NCBI GenBank assembly: GCA_963575745.1
Contig: CAUYUJ010011558.1
Location: forward strand, 591,780-653,779
DNA length: 62,000 nucleotides
Source of the DNA: Prorocentrum cordatum
Taxonomy: Eukaryota; Sar; Dinophyceae; Prorocentrales; Prorocentraceae
Direction: 5' to 3'
The notes below the pieces were generated by a model, which saw only the letters and a program-made list of their open reading frames with translations, was not told the origin of the DNA and made no database searches. Position numbers and translations under genes: made by a program. Of this stretch, positions 1 through 11,950 are shown piece after piece (position 1 is the first letter of the stretch; each line of letters begins with the position of its first letter).

Positions 1-75
1 CCTCCTCCTTTCCTCCTCCTTTCCCTCCTCGTCCTCCTCCTCCTCCTCCTCGTCCCCCTCCTCCTCCTCCTCTGG
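1..75. repeat. CCT/CTC-rich trinucleotide tract
   Basis: Imperfect (CCT)n followed by CTCTGGA repeats. It lies beyond the 3' end of the minus-strand LINE fragment. A matching CTC tract sits at that fragment's other end. Confidence 0.9.
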
Positions 76-570
76 ACTCTGGACTCTGCGAAACTGGTCG
101 TGCAAGCACAAAGCCAGCTTATAGGGGGTTACATTAAGCCTGACATTGTGGGACGGAGCTTGCCCCGCGGTGGGCACCCTTAAAAGGCAATAGGGGCCAC
201 CTTCCCAAACTTGAGTTGGGTGCCAGGCACCTCTCCTTTCCGTAGCTTTCGTAACTCGGAAGTGGGGAGGCGGGGGGCAGAACAAGGACTTGACAGCTTC
301 GTCCCTCTGCCCATGCTGAAACCACCGCAAATCGTGCAGTACACAATTGACAAGGGAGTGGTGCAAGGCAGGAGCACGGACAATGATGTCTCTGAAGAGC
401 TGAGACGTTTCGGCGCAGCTCGTTTTAGAGCTGGGGCTGACTTTCCTCAAACATTTGAGGCAACGAAAATGGGTACCTTGCCAAACGGGTTGGTGACTGA
501 CCACGAACGGACGAGGCAATCGCTGTTTAGGGGCACGCCGCAAGACCCCAAACAGCTCGCGGGTCGGAGG
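76..570. other. 3' flank of minus-strand LINE fragment, no gene seen
   Basis: Read on the minus strand this follows the stop codon of the LINE ORF and is probably its 3' untranslated region. The open frames here are short and have no recognisable domain. I see no poly(A) run at the junction with the CCT tract. Confidence 0.5.
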
Positions 571-2160
571 CTATTCGGCCAGAACTTTGGCAGCACCCTC
601 TAAGATGGACTGGTAGGCCTCCAGACTGTGGATGTGTTCATCCACGACGTCCTGGGGAAGATCGTGAGCCTGGGCACCTTCGTTGGCCATTCTGTCGGCG
701 AACCTGTTGCCCAGGATTCGAATTCGATCTAGTTCGTCGGTGGCCTCATCGACGGATCTGTGGGCCTTGACCTTGGCAAACTTGAGATCGCCTGCGTCAG
801 TGTTGTGAGCAACATCCCTCCAGTAGCGGCTATACAAGCTTTTGCCAGACAGGGCAGCTTTGGGAACCGTCATTCCTCTCAGCACCGCCTGGCAATCGAC
901 CACGAAACTGGGGTTCGAGCTCATTTCAACGCGCCTGGCAGCAATTACAAAAGCAGCGTGCTCAGCATGGACGGCTTGTTGGGGGCATAGGTTAGGGAGG
1001 GGAGCAAACAACCCCCTGAGGAGATTCCCCTCACCGTCAATTTGGACAGCTGCTATGCCGGCTCTGGCCAAGATGTCGAAACGTGGGTGGAGGCACGAGC
1101 CATCAAGATAGATAGGGAGCGAAGGGTCGAAAGAGAAAGGGTCTCCATTGCCGTCAGCATCTCTATAAGTGACGGTCCACCCCTGCTCCGGCGAATCAAC
1201 ATCGGGTTTCAAAAGCCCGAACAACTTATAAAAAGGATGATCCTCCCCCTCCTCAAGCGCAGTCTCCGTAACACCCTCCAGGTGGACGTTTCGGCAATGC
1301 GCTCCGTGAGGGCACTTCCAGATTCTATGGTGCACCGTATCGGGTTCACCGCAGTACGTACACTCCAAAGGGACATCAAAGCCCCATTCTCTGAGCTTGG
1401 CGGCTGTGAGGACACAATCACACAACAGACTACGAGCAATCTGCGCCTCGCGAAAGGAGAGATGACGTTCGGCGGCCTTCAAAATTCTGGACATTTGGAC
1501 GTGCCATATATTTTCGTGCTTGACTCTCTGAGCAAAAGGGTGCTCTGAGTCTTCTAATTTGTGCCTGACTGTAGACAACAGAGCCCTGTTCTTAGCAGAC
1601 TGCACAAACTCTTTGGCAATCCAAGCCGGGGGAACGATGCTTATGTCATAGGTGGCCCCGTCTGGCCCCCTAAGGTGTGAAGCATCAATGAAGCTCCAAC
1701 CTTCCCGTTCCACCCACAAAAACATGTCGGACAGAGGGCCCTTGGATTTTCCAAGCCAGGAAACGTTTTTCTCAGACCTGAGAGAATTCCTGGAAAAATT
1801 AAAAGCGTGAAACAACTCTCTGGCACTCAGGGCATCTGCTTGAGGCTGAAGCGAAACGGCCATAGAGGATGAGTTCCACCATTCAAGACAATACCGCTTC
1901 AAGGTACTAGCACAATAGCGGATCGGGTCGTCGAAGCCAACGAGAGACCACCATAATTCTGTCGGCGCTCCTCTGAGGGATCTACCTGAAGCAGACATCG
2001 CTAAACTACGCAACTTGGATACCTCGTGCGGGGTGAAGCCATGGACAGCGGCTCCATACACCAAGGCCGATTTCACGCCCGTCTGAAAAAACCTAAACTG
2101 GGATTTCCTTTTGAGGCCCCCAGAGGTTTTCATCCCTTTGAGTCTGGAGTGGCGGGACAA
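571..2160 (-). pseudogene. LINE-like retroelement C-terminal part: zinc knuckle and RNase H, 5'-truncated
   Basis: Open frame of 529 codons. Residues 1-110 resemble the region that follows the RT palm in LINE ORF2 proteins (alanine/tyrosine-rich segment, then LRS..GRS). A zinc knuckle-like CTYC...H...C lies at about residues 267-283. An RNase H fold follows, with candidate catalytic residues D353 (YLDGS), E400 (HAEHAAF), D422 (VVDCQAV) and D489 (GNRFADR). No RT domain remains: the frame begins where a CTC tract starts, as expected for a 5'-truncated LINE insertion or a later repeat-mediated loss. The frame itself has no internal stop. The family assignment is by motif order and was not confirmed by a search. 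Confidence 0.75.
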
Positions 2161-2880
2161 GGTTTTTCGCCTCCTCCTCCTCCTCCTCCTCCTCCTCCTC
2201 CTCTTCCTCGTCCTCCCCCTCCTCCCCCTTCTCCCACTTCCTCCTCCACCGCGACCCCGGCACCCATCCCTCTTTAGGATGGGTGGCCACCGGGGTCAGG
2301 CGTGTGAGGGCGCCGTCCAGTCCCAGCAGCACTACACACCCCCTCGGCCTGCGGGCAACGGCCCCTGACCCAGGCTGGGGGGGAAGTGAAACAAACGAAA
2401 GTAACACACCTGCGAGGGCGGCCCGGGAGGGGGAAGGAGGGGGCGGGGGGCGGGGGGCGGTCATCGTGTCGTGGCGTTGGAGTGGCTGCCGTCTCCTCCA
2501 CCACCTGTTCCTCCTCATCAGTCTCAACGTGGTTGTTGTTTCTGCCTCCGCCTCATCCTCCTCCTCCTCAGCCTCTACGTGCTCCTCCGTGCCTCGGCCG
2601 CTTCTCCTCTTTCTCTTCTGTTTCCGCCGCCTCTACCCCCTCCTCCTGTCTCCGGGCGCCTCGGCGCCAACCGCTCATGCTGGCCTCAGGGCGTTCCGGG
2701 GCCCGCTTGTCGACCTCGTCCGCCTCCTCCGCCCCCCTTTTCCTCGTCGTCCTCCTCCCCCTCCTCCTCGTCGTCCTCCTGCTCCTCCTCCTCCTCCTCC
2801 CTCCTCCTCCTGGCTTGCCTATAGGCCCACCAAGCAATGCTCTTAGAACCTTTGTGGTTTGCGCGCCATGTTCATAGAAC
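2161..2880. repeat. Low-complexity CTC/CCT tracts
   Basis: (CTC)n at about 2165-2240, 2540-2600 and 2735-2812, with GC-rich filler between them. Every frame here is a proline/leucine or arginine/glutamate-rich translation of repeats, with no domain. Confidence 0.8.
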
Positions 2881-3934
2881 ACGTCTGGTTGAGACCGCAT
2901 TGTTTCAACACGCCAGATTCATATTCTAAAAACATTCTCGCTGTGTTATTCGAAAATTATTTTGTTCTACGAAATGTCGCGGTAGGCCTGTAAGAGTGCT
3001 GGGACGGTCGGTCCAGGGGGGGGGGGTCACAGCAGGAAAAGATTTCGATCCCGCTACTCCTGCCTCGTTTTCCCCTTCTTGGGCCTCTGGGGAGGCCCTC
3101 GTCGCCAGCGCTGGATGCGCTTCGAATTTCTGGTCAGAGCGCGTCCCAGAAGGGGTCCGGGGAGTGGCGGTGCGGGTACCTTATGGCCCCCCCCGGGTGA
3201 TAACTAGATGGGGGGCATATCATGGTCGGGGCCATGATCTCTCCCCAGATCTCAGGACCCCTCTTCTGCTTCCAATGCGTTCCCTGGCCCCCCCTGGGTC
3301 CGCGCACATGCCTCGGGCCATGATTTGCGACCCCCCCTCTTGGACGGTACCCTCTTGGCCGCCCCCCCCCCCTCTTGGGCCTCCTCGCGTCGCGGGGAAA
3401 AAAGCATCGGGCGGCGAAATCCATGCATATTCGCTGCTCCCTGGCCAGGCCCATCCTGAGCCCATGAGCTATGTGCATTCTCCTTCCTGGCAAAGCCAGG
3501 AGGACGTGGTGTATACACCGCTGCCGGGTTCAGGATGTGCCTGGGCAGGGAGCAGTGGCTATGTATAGATTTCGCCGCTCTAGAAACAGACTCCGGCGAG
3601 GAACAGCTACCGATGCCGCTGCTCGTCCTGGAGAGCCCTCGTCGTCGTCGCCACGGCTGCGTTCGTCTCGAATTCCTCGGCAGAACGTGCCCGGGGAGAG
3701 GTCCAGGGAGCAGCGGTAATCATCGGCACCTTGTCGTCCCCGCCCCCAGACACGAGTGTCTTTTCCCAGCCATCCTGTGGTCGCTGGATCCTCGGTTCGA
3801 ATCCCTTGCGCCCCTGCGTCCTCGCTTCCGCCTCGCCCCCGCGTCCCTAGAGCTACTGCATCGGCCCTCCGCCTCGTCCCTCGAACTCCTGCCTCTGCCC
3901 TCCGCATCTACCTCCACATGTTCTGCCCCCGTTT
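2881..3934. other. No gene recognised
   Basis: AT-richer for the first 120 bases, then GC-rich with C and G runs (for example 3361-3373). Open frames are present on both strands but no family is recognisable. Confidence 0.4.
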
Positions 3935-4340
3935 GACCTGGGGAGTTCCACTTATGGCCGCAGCGGAGCAAGTCGCATGGCGCCCCCCCCCCCTCCCCTG
4001 GGCAACCAAGGCCCAAGTGGGCATGGTCGCCTGGCGTCCCTCTGCCCAGTTCGGCGCACCCCTCACACGTTTCGTGTACCCGTAGGGAATTCCACCGAAG
4101 GCCCCAGTGGCAGGGATCGCATAGCATCCCCCGCCCATTTCTGCACACCCTTCACGCGCTTCGAGGCCCCAAGGGGAGCCCCACCGAAGGGCGCAAAGGC
4201 AGGGTTCGCATGGCGTCTCCCCGCGCATGTCGGCACACCCCTCACGCGGTACACACCTTACGCGGAGAAGGCCCCAGTGGCAAGGTTCGCGTAGCGTCCC
4301 CGCCCACCTCGGCACACCCGTCGAACGTCGTGTGGCCCCC
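3935..4340. repeat. Degenerate ~115-bp tandem repeat
   Basis: Three to four diverged copies of a unit carrying GGCGTCYCC, a GCACACCCNTCACGCG-like core and CCGAAGGCCCC. The copies differ by substitutions and small indels. Confidence 0.6.
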
Positions 4341-5172
4341 ATCCGAACTGCCCGGGCTCCATCCCTCTCGCGGCGCCCTATGATGAGGAGAGGGTCGCAA
4401 TTTTGACAAAAGGTTGTGGCCCTGGGAGCGCGGATCTTAAAACAAAAAAAACAACCCAGGGATCGCAGCTTCAGGAGCGCGGCCACATGTTCATTTGAGA
4501 GATCGTGGCCTCGGGAGCGCGGATCCAGAGTTTTTTTCGGAGGGATCGTGGCTTGAAGGGGAACTGACATCACGTTTCGGGCCGAGGTGTGGCCCGCGCG
4601 CATCCAACAAATTTTAGAATCTTACCTCTTGGGACACCCTTCAGTTCTGTGCTGCGAGAACTGGTAACTGGAATCACGGTTGCCAAGTCTGCAAGATCCG
4701 ATGATGCGATGTGTTCCATTATGTTGGTGAATACTCAGTTGCGCAGTCGCTGAAACCTTGTCTGTTGCAAGGGGCCTGGCGGATTGATGTTCAGGCATGT
4801 TCGCTCAACACAGTTGGCTGTCGCGTTGGCTCAAGCACATTGGTGACTGACAGAGTTCGCAAGCCGTACGTTGTTTGTCTCATTTTCTGGACATGCTCCC
4901 AGTGCTGGTGCTTGCGTCTCCTTCATCGAATTATGTGAGAGCCGGCACGCAGGTGTTGACTGATTATTGCCAGTTACACCGGACCCCCCCAGAGGAACGC
5001 CAAGTATCCCAGCTGCAACATAAGATGTACCACGCTGAAGTACGAGTACGAAAAATGTGCCGTACAGAAGTACGAAGTTCAGAAGTTTAGAAATCCAACG
5101 CGTGAGGAAAGTGTGTGTGTGAGACACGTTTGTCACACTTCTTTTACATGTTTATCAACTTTCATTTTTTCA
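4341..5172. other. No gene recognised
   Basis: Mixed-composition DNA. It contains GTTGGCTCAAGCAC at about 4824-4837, which shares only the 3' part of the dinoflagellate spliced leader. I see no ORF with recognisable domains. Confidence 0.4.
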
Positions 5173-5288
5173 TTCCCAACCCTCCTCGGTTTGGCATTCG
5201 TTTTGAATAGAGCAGTGCTCGCGCGTCCTTCCTCCCGCCTCCTCCCTCCTCCTCCCGCCTCCCTCGTGTCTCCCCTTGCCTTGTGCGG
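5173..5288. repeat. Leader sequence preceding satellite block 1
   Basis: CCCAACC.TCCT, GTTTGG and TTCGTTTTGAA.AGAGCA occur here in order, followed by a CCTCC-rich stretch. The same order recurs at 60136-60331 before the second satellite array, so this appears to be a conserved 5' flank of the satellite family. Confidence 0.65.
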
Positions 5289-5690
5289 ACCTCGCCATCC
5301 CTGGGGGGTTACGATCAGCGAGACCGTCGCCACTTTCGCCACCCCTGGGGGGGGCTGCGATCTGCGAGACTGTCGCCACTTTCGAGGGCTGCTGGGGAGG
5401 CCAGCAGAGTGGGCACTCGCCGCGGACCCAGATTAGACCTCGCCACCCCTGGGGGGGCTGCGATCTGCGAGACCGTCGCCACTTTCGAGGGCTGCTTGGG
5501 AGGGCAGCAGAGTGGGCATTCACTGCGGATCAGATTTTGACCTCGCCACCCCTGGGGGGGCCGCGATCTGCGAGACCGTCGCCGCTTTCAAGGGCTGCTG
5601 GGGAGGCCAGCAGAGTGGGTACCCACCGCGGATCCAAATTGACCTCGCCATCCCTGGGGGGCTGCGACCGCTCCCGCCCTGCGGTGTGGG
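5283..5690. repeat. ~103-bp satellite, block 1
   Basis: About four tandem units starting GACCTCGCCA at 5288, 5436, 5539 and 5641, including one partial unit. Core words are CTGCGATCTGCGAGACCG, TCGCCACTTTCGAGGGCT and GGCCAGCAGAGTGGG. Because the unit is close to a multiple of three, long meaningless frames stay open on both strands. Confidence 0.9.
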
Positions 5691-5759
5691 CCGTGCGAGA
5701 CCTCTCTGACAGAGTGTTTGGCACAATCTTTGGTCCCCTTCGCCAGTGCCTGGTCAAAA

Positions 5760-6480
5760 AAAACTCCTGAAAGTCGCTCCGAGGGGGCCCCACTCTGCCG
5801 CCAGCCCCCCCCCCCCGCTTCGAGGTCCGGAACGGCACGGGGACGACCCAAGAGCGCCCCAAGCCGGTCCTAGAGAGTCCGGAGCAGTCCAAGAGAGCCT
5901 CCAGACGGTTCCAGATCGCTCCATGACGCCCAAGATGGCCCGCAGACGGCCCAAGACGCCTCCAAGACGGCCCAAGAGGCCTTCAAGAGCACCCCCAAGA
6001 GGGCCCCAACATGCAAAAGTCATTGATTTCTCAATAGTTTTTGAAGGATTTTCGCGTTCTCGCCATTTCGGCATACGCACGCTCCAAGACGGCCCAAGAG
6101 GCCCCCAAGATCGCCCCAGGACGGCCCAACAAGCCCCCAATGGGGGCTCCAAGACAGCCCAGGAGGGCACCAAGACGGCCCAAGAGGCCCCCAGGACGGC
6201 CCAAGAGGGCCCCAGGACGGCCCCAAGAGGGGGCCCAGACGGGGAACCCGAGCGGACATTTCGAACTTTCGGTCCCAAGAGGCCCACAGGAGGACTTCAG
6301 AGGCCCCCAGAAGGCTCCCAAGAGGCCCCAAGAAGCCCCCAAGAGCTCCCAAGAGGGCCCCAAGAGGCTCCCAAGACGCCCCCAGGAGGTCCCCAAGAGG
6401 CCCCTAAACTCCCCCGCAGAGGCCCCCGAGAGCCCACTCGAGAGACCCCAAGAAGCGTCCATGAGGACTCCGACCCAAAA
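5760..6480. repeat. CCCAAGAGGC/GGCCCAAGA short tandem repeat interrupting the satellite
   Basis: Roughly 10-13-bp degenerate units based on CCAAGACGGCCC and CCCAAGAGGCCC. It separates satellite blocks 1 and 2. The same word family occurs in reverse orientation at 24836-25470. Open frames such as 5746-6594 are by-products. Confidence 0.75.
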
Positions 6481-6617
6481 CCCAAGCACGGTCGCGGGAT
6501 GGGCCGACGGCCATTTGATAGCTGGCACACGCGCCGCGTCACGGCTTTCGATGCTGCGCACCACTTCGGCAAACTCCCAGGGAGCGGCCGGTGATGCGCC
6601 GCCGGCGTCTTCGATTA
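6481..6617. other. Junction between repeat insert and satellite block 2
   Basis: About 140 bases of unique GC-rich sequence ending at the first unit of satellite block 2. No feature recognised. Confidence 0.4.
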
Positions 6618-8300
6618 GACCTCGCCATCCCTGGGGGGCTGCGATCTGCGAGACCGTCGCTTCTTTCGAGGGCTGCTGGGAAGGCCAACAGAGAAGGTAC
6701 CCACCGCGGATCAGAATTTGACCTCGCCATCCCTGGGGGGGCCTGCGATCTGCGAGACTGTCGCCACTTTCGAGGGCTGCTGGGGAGGCCAGCAGAGTGG
6801 GCACTCACCGCGGATCCAGATTAGACCTCGCCACCCCTGGGGGGGGGCTGCGATCTGCGAGATTGTCGCCACTTTCCAGGGCTGCTGGGGAGGCCAGCAG
6901 AGTGGGTACTCACCGCGGATCAGAATTCGACCTCGCCATCCCCTGGGGGTTACGATCTGCGAGACCGTCGCCACTTTCGAGTGCTGCTGGGGAGGCCAGC
7001 AGAGTGGGCAGTCACTGCGGAACCAAATTCGCCCTCGCCACCCCTGGGGGGGCTGCGATCTGCGAGACCGTCGCCACTTTCGAGGGCTGCTGGGGATGCC
7101 AGCAGAGTGGGTACCCACCGCGGATCAGAATTAGACTTCGCCATGCCTGGGGGGTTACGATCAGCGAGACCGTTGCCGCTTTCGAGGTCTGCTGGGGAAG
7201 CCAGCAGAGTGGGCACTGACCGCGGATCAGATTTTGACCTCGCCATCCCTGGTGGGCTGCGATCTGCGAGATCGTCGCCACTTTCCAGGGCTGCTGTGGA
7301 GGCCAGCAGAGTGGGTACTCACCGCGGACCAGAATTCGACCTCGGGGGTTACGATCTGCGAGACCGTCGCCACTTTCGCCACCCCTGGGGGGGGCTGCGA
7401 TCTGCGAGACCGTCGCCACTTTCGAGGGCTGCTGGGGAGGCCAGCAGAGTGGGCACTCGCCGCGGACCCAATGTAGACCTCGCCACCCCTGGGGGGGCCG
7501 CGATCTGCGAGACCGTCGCCTTTTTCGAGGGCTGCTGTGGAGGCCAGCAGAGTGGGCACTCACCGCGGGTCCAAATCAGACCTCGCCACCCCTGGGGTGC
7601 TGCGATCTGCGAGACGGTCGCAACTTTCGAGGGCTGCTGGGGAGGCCAGCAGAGTGGGTACCCACCGCGGATCCAGATTAGACCTCGCCACCCCTGGGGG
7701 GGCGGCGATCTGCGATACTGTCGCCACTTTCGAGTGCTGCTGGGGAGGCCAGCAGAGTGGGCACTCACCGCGGATCAGAATTTGACCTCGCTACTGCTGT
7801 GGGGCTGCGATCTGCGAGACCGTCGCCACTTTCGAGGGCTGCTGGGGAGGCCAGCAGAGTGGGTACTCACTGCGGATCAGATTTAGACCTCGCCCTCCCT
7901 GGAGGGTGCTGCGATCTGCGAGATTGTCGCCACTTTAGATGATCACCGCGGATCAGAATTAGACCTCGCCATCTCTGGGGGGGCTGCGATCTGCGAGACC
8001 GTCGCCACTTTCGAGGGCTGCTGGGGAGGCCAGCAGAGCGGGTACTCACCGCGGGTCAGAATTCGACCTCGCCATCTCTTGGGGGGCTGAAATCTGCGAA
8101 ACTGTTGCCAGTTTCGAGGGTTGCTGGGGGGGGCAGCAGAGTGGGAACTCACAACGGATCCACATTAGACCTCGGGAGCACAACGATCACAATTCTGTGG
8201 GGCTGCGATCTGTGAAACTGTTGCCACTTTCGAGGGCTACTGGGGAGGCCAGCATCATGGGTACTTGCCGCAGACTCAAATTAGACCTCGCCGTTCGTGG
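6618..8300. repeat. ~103-bp satellite, block 2
   Basis: About 16 units in direct orientation, starting for example at 6618, 6720, 6826, 7135, 7236, 7681 and 7784. A short half-unit variant occurs near 7340-7400. Units become more diverged after 7950. Same family as 5283-5690 and distantly the same as 60332-61640. Confidence 0.9.
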
Positions 8301-9895
8301 GGGCTGCCCTTTCCTCAACGACTCAGGGGTTCAGCTTGTTGATGCTTTTCACCAAGCCCGTATCCCTTGAGCGGGGACCCGCGAGCCTCCCGAATTTCGT
8401 TTGCAGAAGTATATCCTTCCATGCCACGTCGCCACCCCGTGTAAAGTCCCCCAAGCTTCTCATACCCCGCATTGCGCAGGGGTTGGGTATGCCGTCAGGG
8501 TAATGCATTTGTATGTCTTCTCTGCACGTTGGATGTGCGTTCGTACTTTTCCGTACTTATGTAGTACCCGTATTTCCGCGTTGCCAGTATTTCGCACTTG
8601 CGTTTCGCGGACCTCGTTTGGCTCGCTTGTTCAATCGATATTTATTTCACACTCGTGGTATCGTGTCATACGCGCATTCGCACTTGTTCTTTACTTTGCC
8701 AAAATGGAGGATCTCCTGGTCTAGCCGGCCTCGAATCTCATAATGCAGCTGCCACTTGTATTTTCGTTTTCCCCTGAGTTCTGGGGAGGCAGCCAGTTCC
8801 AGATCCCCCTTGCTCTCTCCCCCCCGATCGTCTCCCCTCCCACGTCCGGCTCCACGGTCTGGTCGAGGGCGGCACGATCGATCGGTTCTGCGATGTGCTA
8901 AACGACCTGCGGGCCAGCGCCCAAGGCCATGGTCACGGACGGGGCGCCGGGCGAGCAACATGCCATACGGCGCGAGCATGCACGCTCGCCCGACGGAGGG
9001 TGCCCCCAGAGCTCCGAGGCAGTGACTGTCCAGCAGCGTGGGCCCCCGAAGGTCTGGCGCTCTTTTCCCCGGGACCGGCTCCTCCCCACCGTGCCGTTCC
9101 CTTGACGGCCAGGGCTCTTTGGGCGGAGAATGGGCAAACACCTCCCGTCGTGATTTCTTCGCATCTGGAGTAGGCGGGCCCGTCTTGCCCGCAGGCGTTT
9201 GTTCCAAGTTGACCGCGGCTCAGTCCTTCGTGGCGTGCTCTTCGCTTCACCGCCGGCTCAGGGTCTATGCCAGTACTCCGTCCTCTACCCAGGGCTTCGT
9301 TGTCTTCTTTGCCATCATCCTCATATCGGGGTGGACCTCCGCTTCTTGGATTCACCCGTCGGCCACGCGCAGAAGGGGGGTAGGGGGAGGGGGAAGGCTT
9401 TTCAGAAGGAGGCTGCTTCTTTGCAGGCGCTGGCCTTACCTGTAGATGCTAGGCCGGCGCCTTCCAAGAAGCAGCCTCCTTCTAAGAAGCCTTCCCCTCC
9501 CCCCTCCCCTCCCCCATACCCCCCTCCCCAATACCCCCCTCTGCGCGCCGCCGAACCAGGCCTTTTCGGACGGGGATAGGACGAGGATAAATCCGTTCCA
9601 GAGCGTTCCGGAACGCTTTCAGAGCGTTCTGGATCGCTCTGAGAAGGTAGCGGCGCCCGAGACATTTTCCAGAGCCGCCAGATCTCAGAGATTCTCGATT
9701 AATCCTCACCCGACTTTATCCTCGTCATGGCTTCGTCTTAGCGCCGCCAAGCCAGGCCTTTCGTCTCGCGGAGGTCTGGTTGGGTCTGACTGCCCCCTTC
9801 TTCTCCCCGGGGCGCCAAGAGGCGCAGAGGCTCCGGTGGCAGGCCACGCCGCAGGCGTCGCTGGCGGCCGCGGGAGGCGCCCCCCCCCCCCCCCT
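8301..9895. other. No gene recognised
   Basis: Unique, GC-rich sequence with C runs near 9490-9540. Several open frames of 60-190 codons exist but none has a domain, and overlapping frames on both strands are equally long. Confidence 0.45.
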
Positions 9896-10030
9896 TGCAG
9901 CCAAGGGAGGAGGGAGGAGGGAGGGAGGAGGAGGAGGAGGAGGAGCAGGAGGAGCATGAGGAGCAGGAGGAGCAGGAGGAGGAGGAGGAGGAGGAGGAGC
10001 AGGAGGAGCAGGAGGAGCAGGAGGATGGGG
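9896..10030. repeat. GGA/GAG purine tract
   Basis: Imperfect (GGA)n with GCAGGAG variants, giving polyglutamate or poly-serine/cysteine frames by strand. It is followed by GATTC-rich sequence at 10055-10220. Confidence 0.9.
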
Positions 10031-11805
10031 AGGCAGGGCTCACTTCGACTCCTCCGGTTCGATTCGATTCGATTCGATTGCGATGGTTTCCGATTCCGAT
10101 CCGATTCGATTTCGGATTCCGATCGGACTCCGATGTCTCAGCGGAGGCCTTCCTAGCCTGCGGATTTATGTCGATTCGATTTCTCCCGATTTGGTTGCAT
10201 CCGATTCATTTCGATCGCTGCTCCGACTCAATCGATCCGATTCTGGGCTCTCCTAGGAGGAGGTCTTCTTTGAGGTCCCACAACGGTGCGGTGACCACGC
10301 CGTCGGGTGAGTCAGTGGAGATTGGGGGTGCCGCTTGGCTTCGGGCCTCGGGTCGTTTTCCAACGATGCCTCGGGGCACCGTGGGCTTCTCCAGTCTGCT
10401 TCCGGTGAGATCGGAACGTGGAGGGAATGGAGGAGGGACGGAGACCGACACCAGTTCCTGCCCGTTTGGGGATCAGTAGTCGCCTGCCCAAGATGCCGCC
10501 GCCGTCAGCTTTTGACCCCATTGAAATTGGCCGTCGACCTCAGTTTTGTCCGTCCCCAGTTCGGGCGTGCTGCTTCCTGACGCCCTGAAGGCATTCCGAC
10601 GGCATGCCGACGAAGCGATGAACAGAAGAGGAAGAGGAGGCCGTCTTCCCTCCCCCCCCTTCTCCCTCCTGCCCCTCCCTTCTCCCCTTCCTCCGCCTTC
10701 TTCTCCTCGACCCCGTCCCCTGCACTTCCCCCCGTCCTCTCCTCCCCCTTCCCTCCTCAGGAGGAGGAGGAGAAGGAGGAGGTGGAGGAGGAGGTGGAGG
10801 AGTCTAGGATCGATGATTGCGATATCCAGTCAATTTTTGGTGTTGATGTTTTTTCTGTCTGTGGGAGTCTTCTCGTCGCCACCGTCGCCACCGAGGGAAA
10901 ATGATGTTCTAATGCAACCTTGGAGAGGTCCAGGAGCCCATGTCTGAGAGGAGGATGGAAAGGAGGAGGGAGGAGGAGAAGCAGGAGGAGGAAGAGGAGC
11001 AGATGATCTTGGATGCTGAGAGTGAGTACGGAAGTTATCCGAACACCTGGACTGATCCCCGCGCGGATATGTACGAATGATGCTGTGACTTCGTTTCTTC
11101 GGTGTGAGGCTGGCCGCGGAGTGCCCGCTCAGACCTGAGCGCGAGGGCGTCGAAGCAGAAGCAGAGCAGAGAGGTGGGAGGAACAAGGAGGAAGGAGGGA
11201 GGGGGAACCACATGAGGAGGGGCAGGAGGAGGGGGAGCGGAGTGCGGAGTAGCAGCATGGGGAAGATGCGGTAGGAAGGAGGAGCGGGATGGGAGCGGGT
11301 GGGGGGGGGGGTGTCCTCGGGGTGCCTCCCTTCTCTCTCCTCTCTCCGCGCTCATTCCTCCTTCCTCCTCGATCCTCTCTCCTCGCCCCTTCCTCCAACC
11401 ACCTCCCTCCTCGATCATCCATCCAGGTGGGCACGGACTCGGTCTCTTTAGCCAGAGTTCCTGGGAACAGATCGTTGGCATCAGACAGGTTTGCAGTTTT
11501 GCATTCAGGTAGCGTCTTTTGACGTGTGGTGTTATTCGTCAGTTCGGATTTGGACATAGCGCTGAGAGACACAGTACCAGGTGTTGTGTCGCTTGCCCCA
11601 GCTGATCGAGCCAGAGACTGCGAACACGAAGTGTTTGGATTGATCTACCTTGCGAGAAAAGCGTCCCTTGTCCCACGGCGCCTCCTTCGTTCACGGTATG
11701 TCTTTTGGAGATCGAAAGTGTTTTCGAGCAGCCAAGAGCAAGGACAATTCATGGTTTCCTCCTCCTCTTCCTCCCTCCTTTGAACTTAGGCTTTTGTTAG
11801 AGTAG
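10031..11805. other. GATTC-rich and low-complexity DNA, no gene recognised
   Basis: GATTCGATTCGATT-type repeats at about 10055-10230, a CCT tract near 10650-10750 with a GGA tract at 10757-10812, and mixed purine-rich sequence to 11260. No coding domain is visible. Confidence 0.5.
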
Positions 11806-11950
11806 ATGGGGTCGGAGGATCGCGCCGCATCGCCGATGCATTGCCCATGCGGCTCAATGACGAGCCCGAATTTCTCCACGCCAACGGCGCCGATACATCG
11901 GCGACGTATCCGAGATGCGTCGGCGATGCGGCGCGATCCTCCGACTCCAT
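11806..11950. repeat. 145-bp foldback with 31-bp arms
   Basis: The left arm 11806-11836 and right arm 11920-11950 are inverted complements with one mismatch near the outer end. The core GGATCGCGCCGCATCGCC pairs with its complement. The ~83-base loop contains further CATCGGCG/CGTCGGCG partial repeats. It could be a small foldback element or a large RNA/DNA hairpin. No flanking duplication is obvious. Confidence 0.8.

Noticed and set aside
2471-2846. Proline/serine-rich secreted proteins
   Set aside because: Three overlapping plus-strand frames and one minus-strand frame are equally long over CTC low-complexity DNA.
3785-3805. tRNA T-arm-like GGTTCGAATCC
   Set aside because: No A box, anticodon arm or acceptor stem can be built around it.
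4816-4837. Relict spliced leader at GTTGGCTCAAG
   Set aside because: Only the 3' end matches (about 14 of 22 overall) and no gene follows, so it is within chance.
6981-7886. 301-codon open frame in the satellite
   Set aside because: It is a by-product of a ~103-bp tandem unit without stops. Equivalent frames exist on the other strand and no domain is present.
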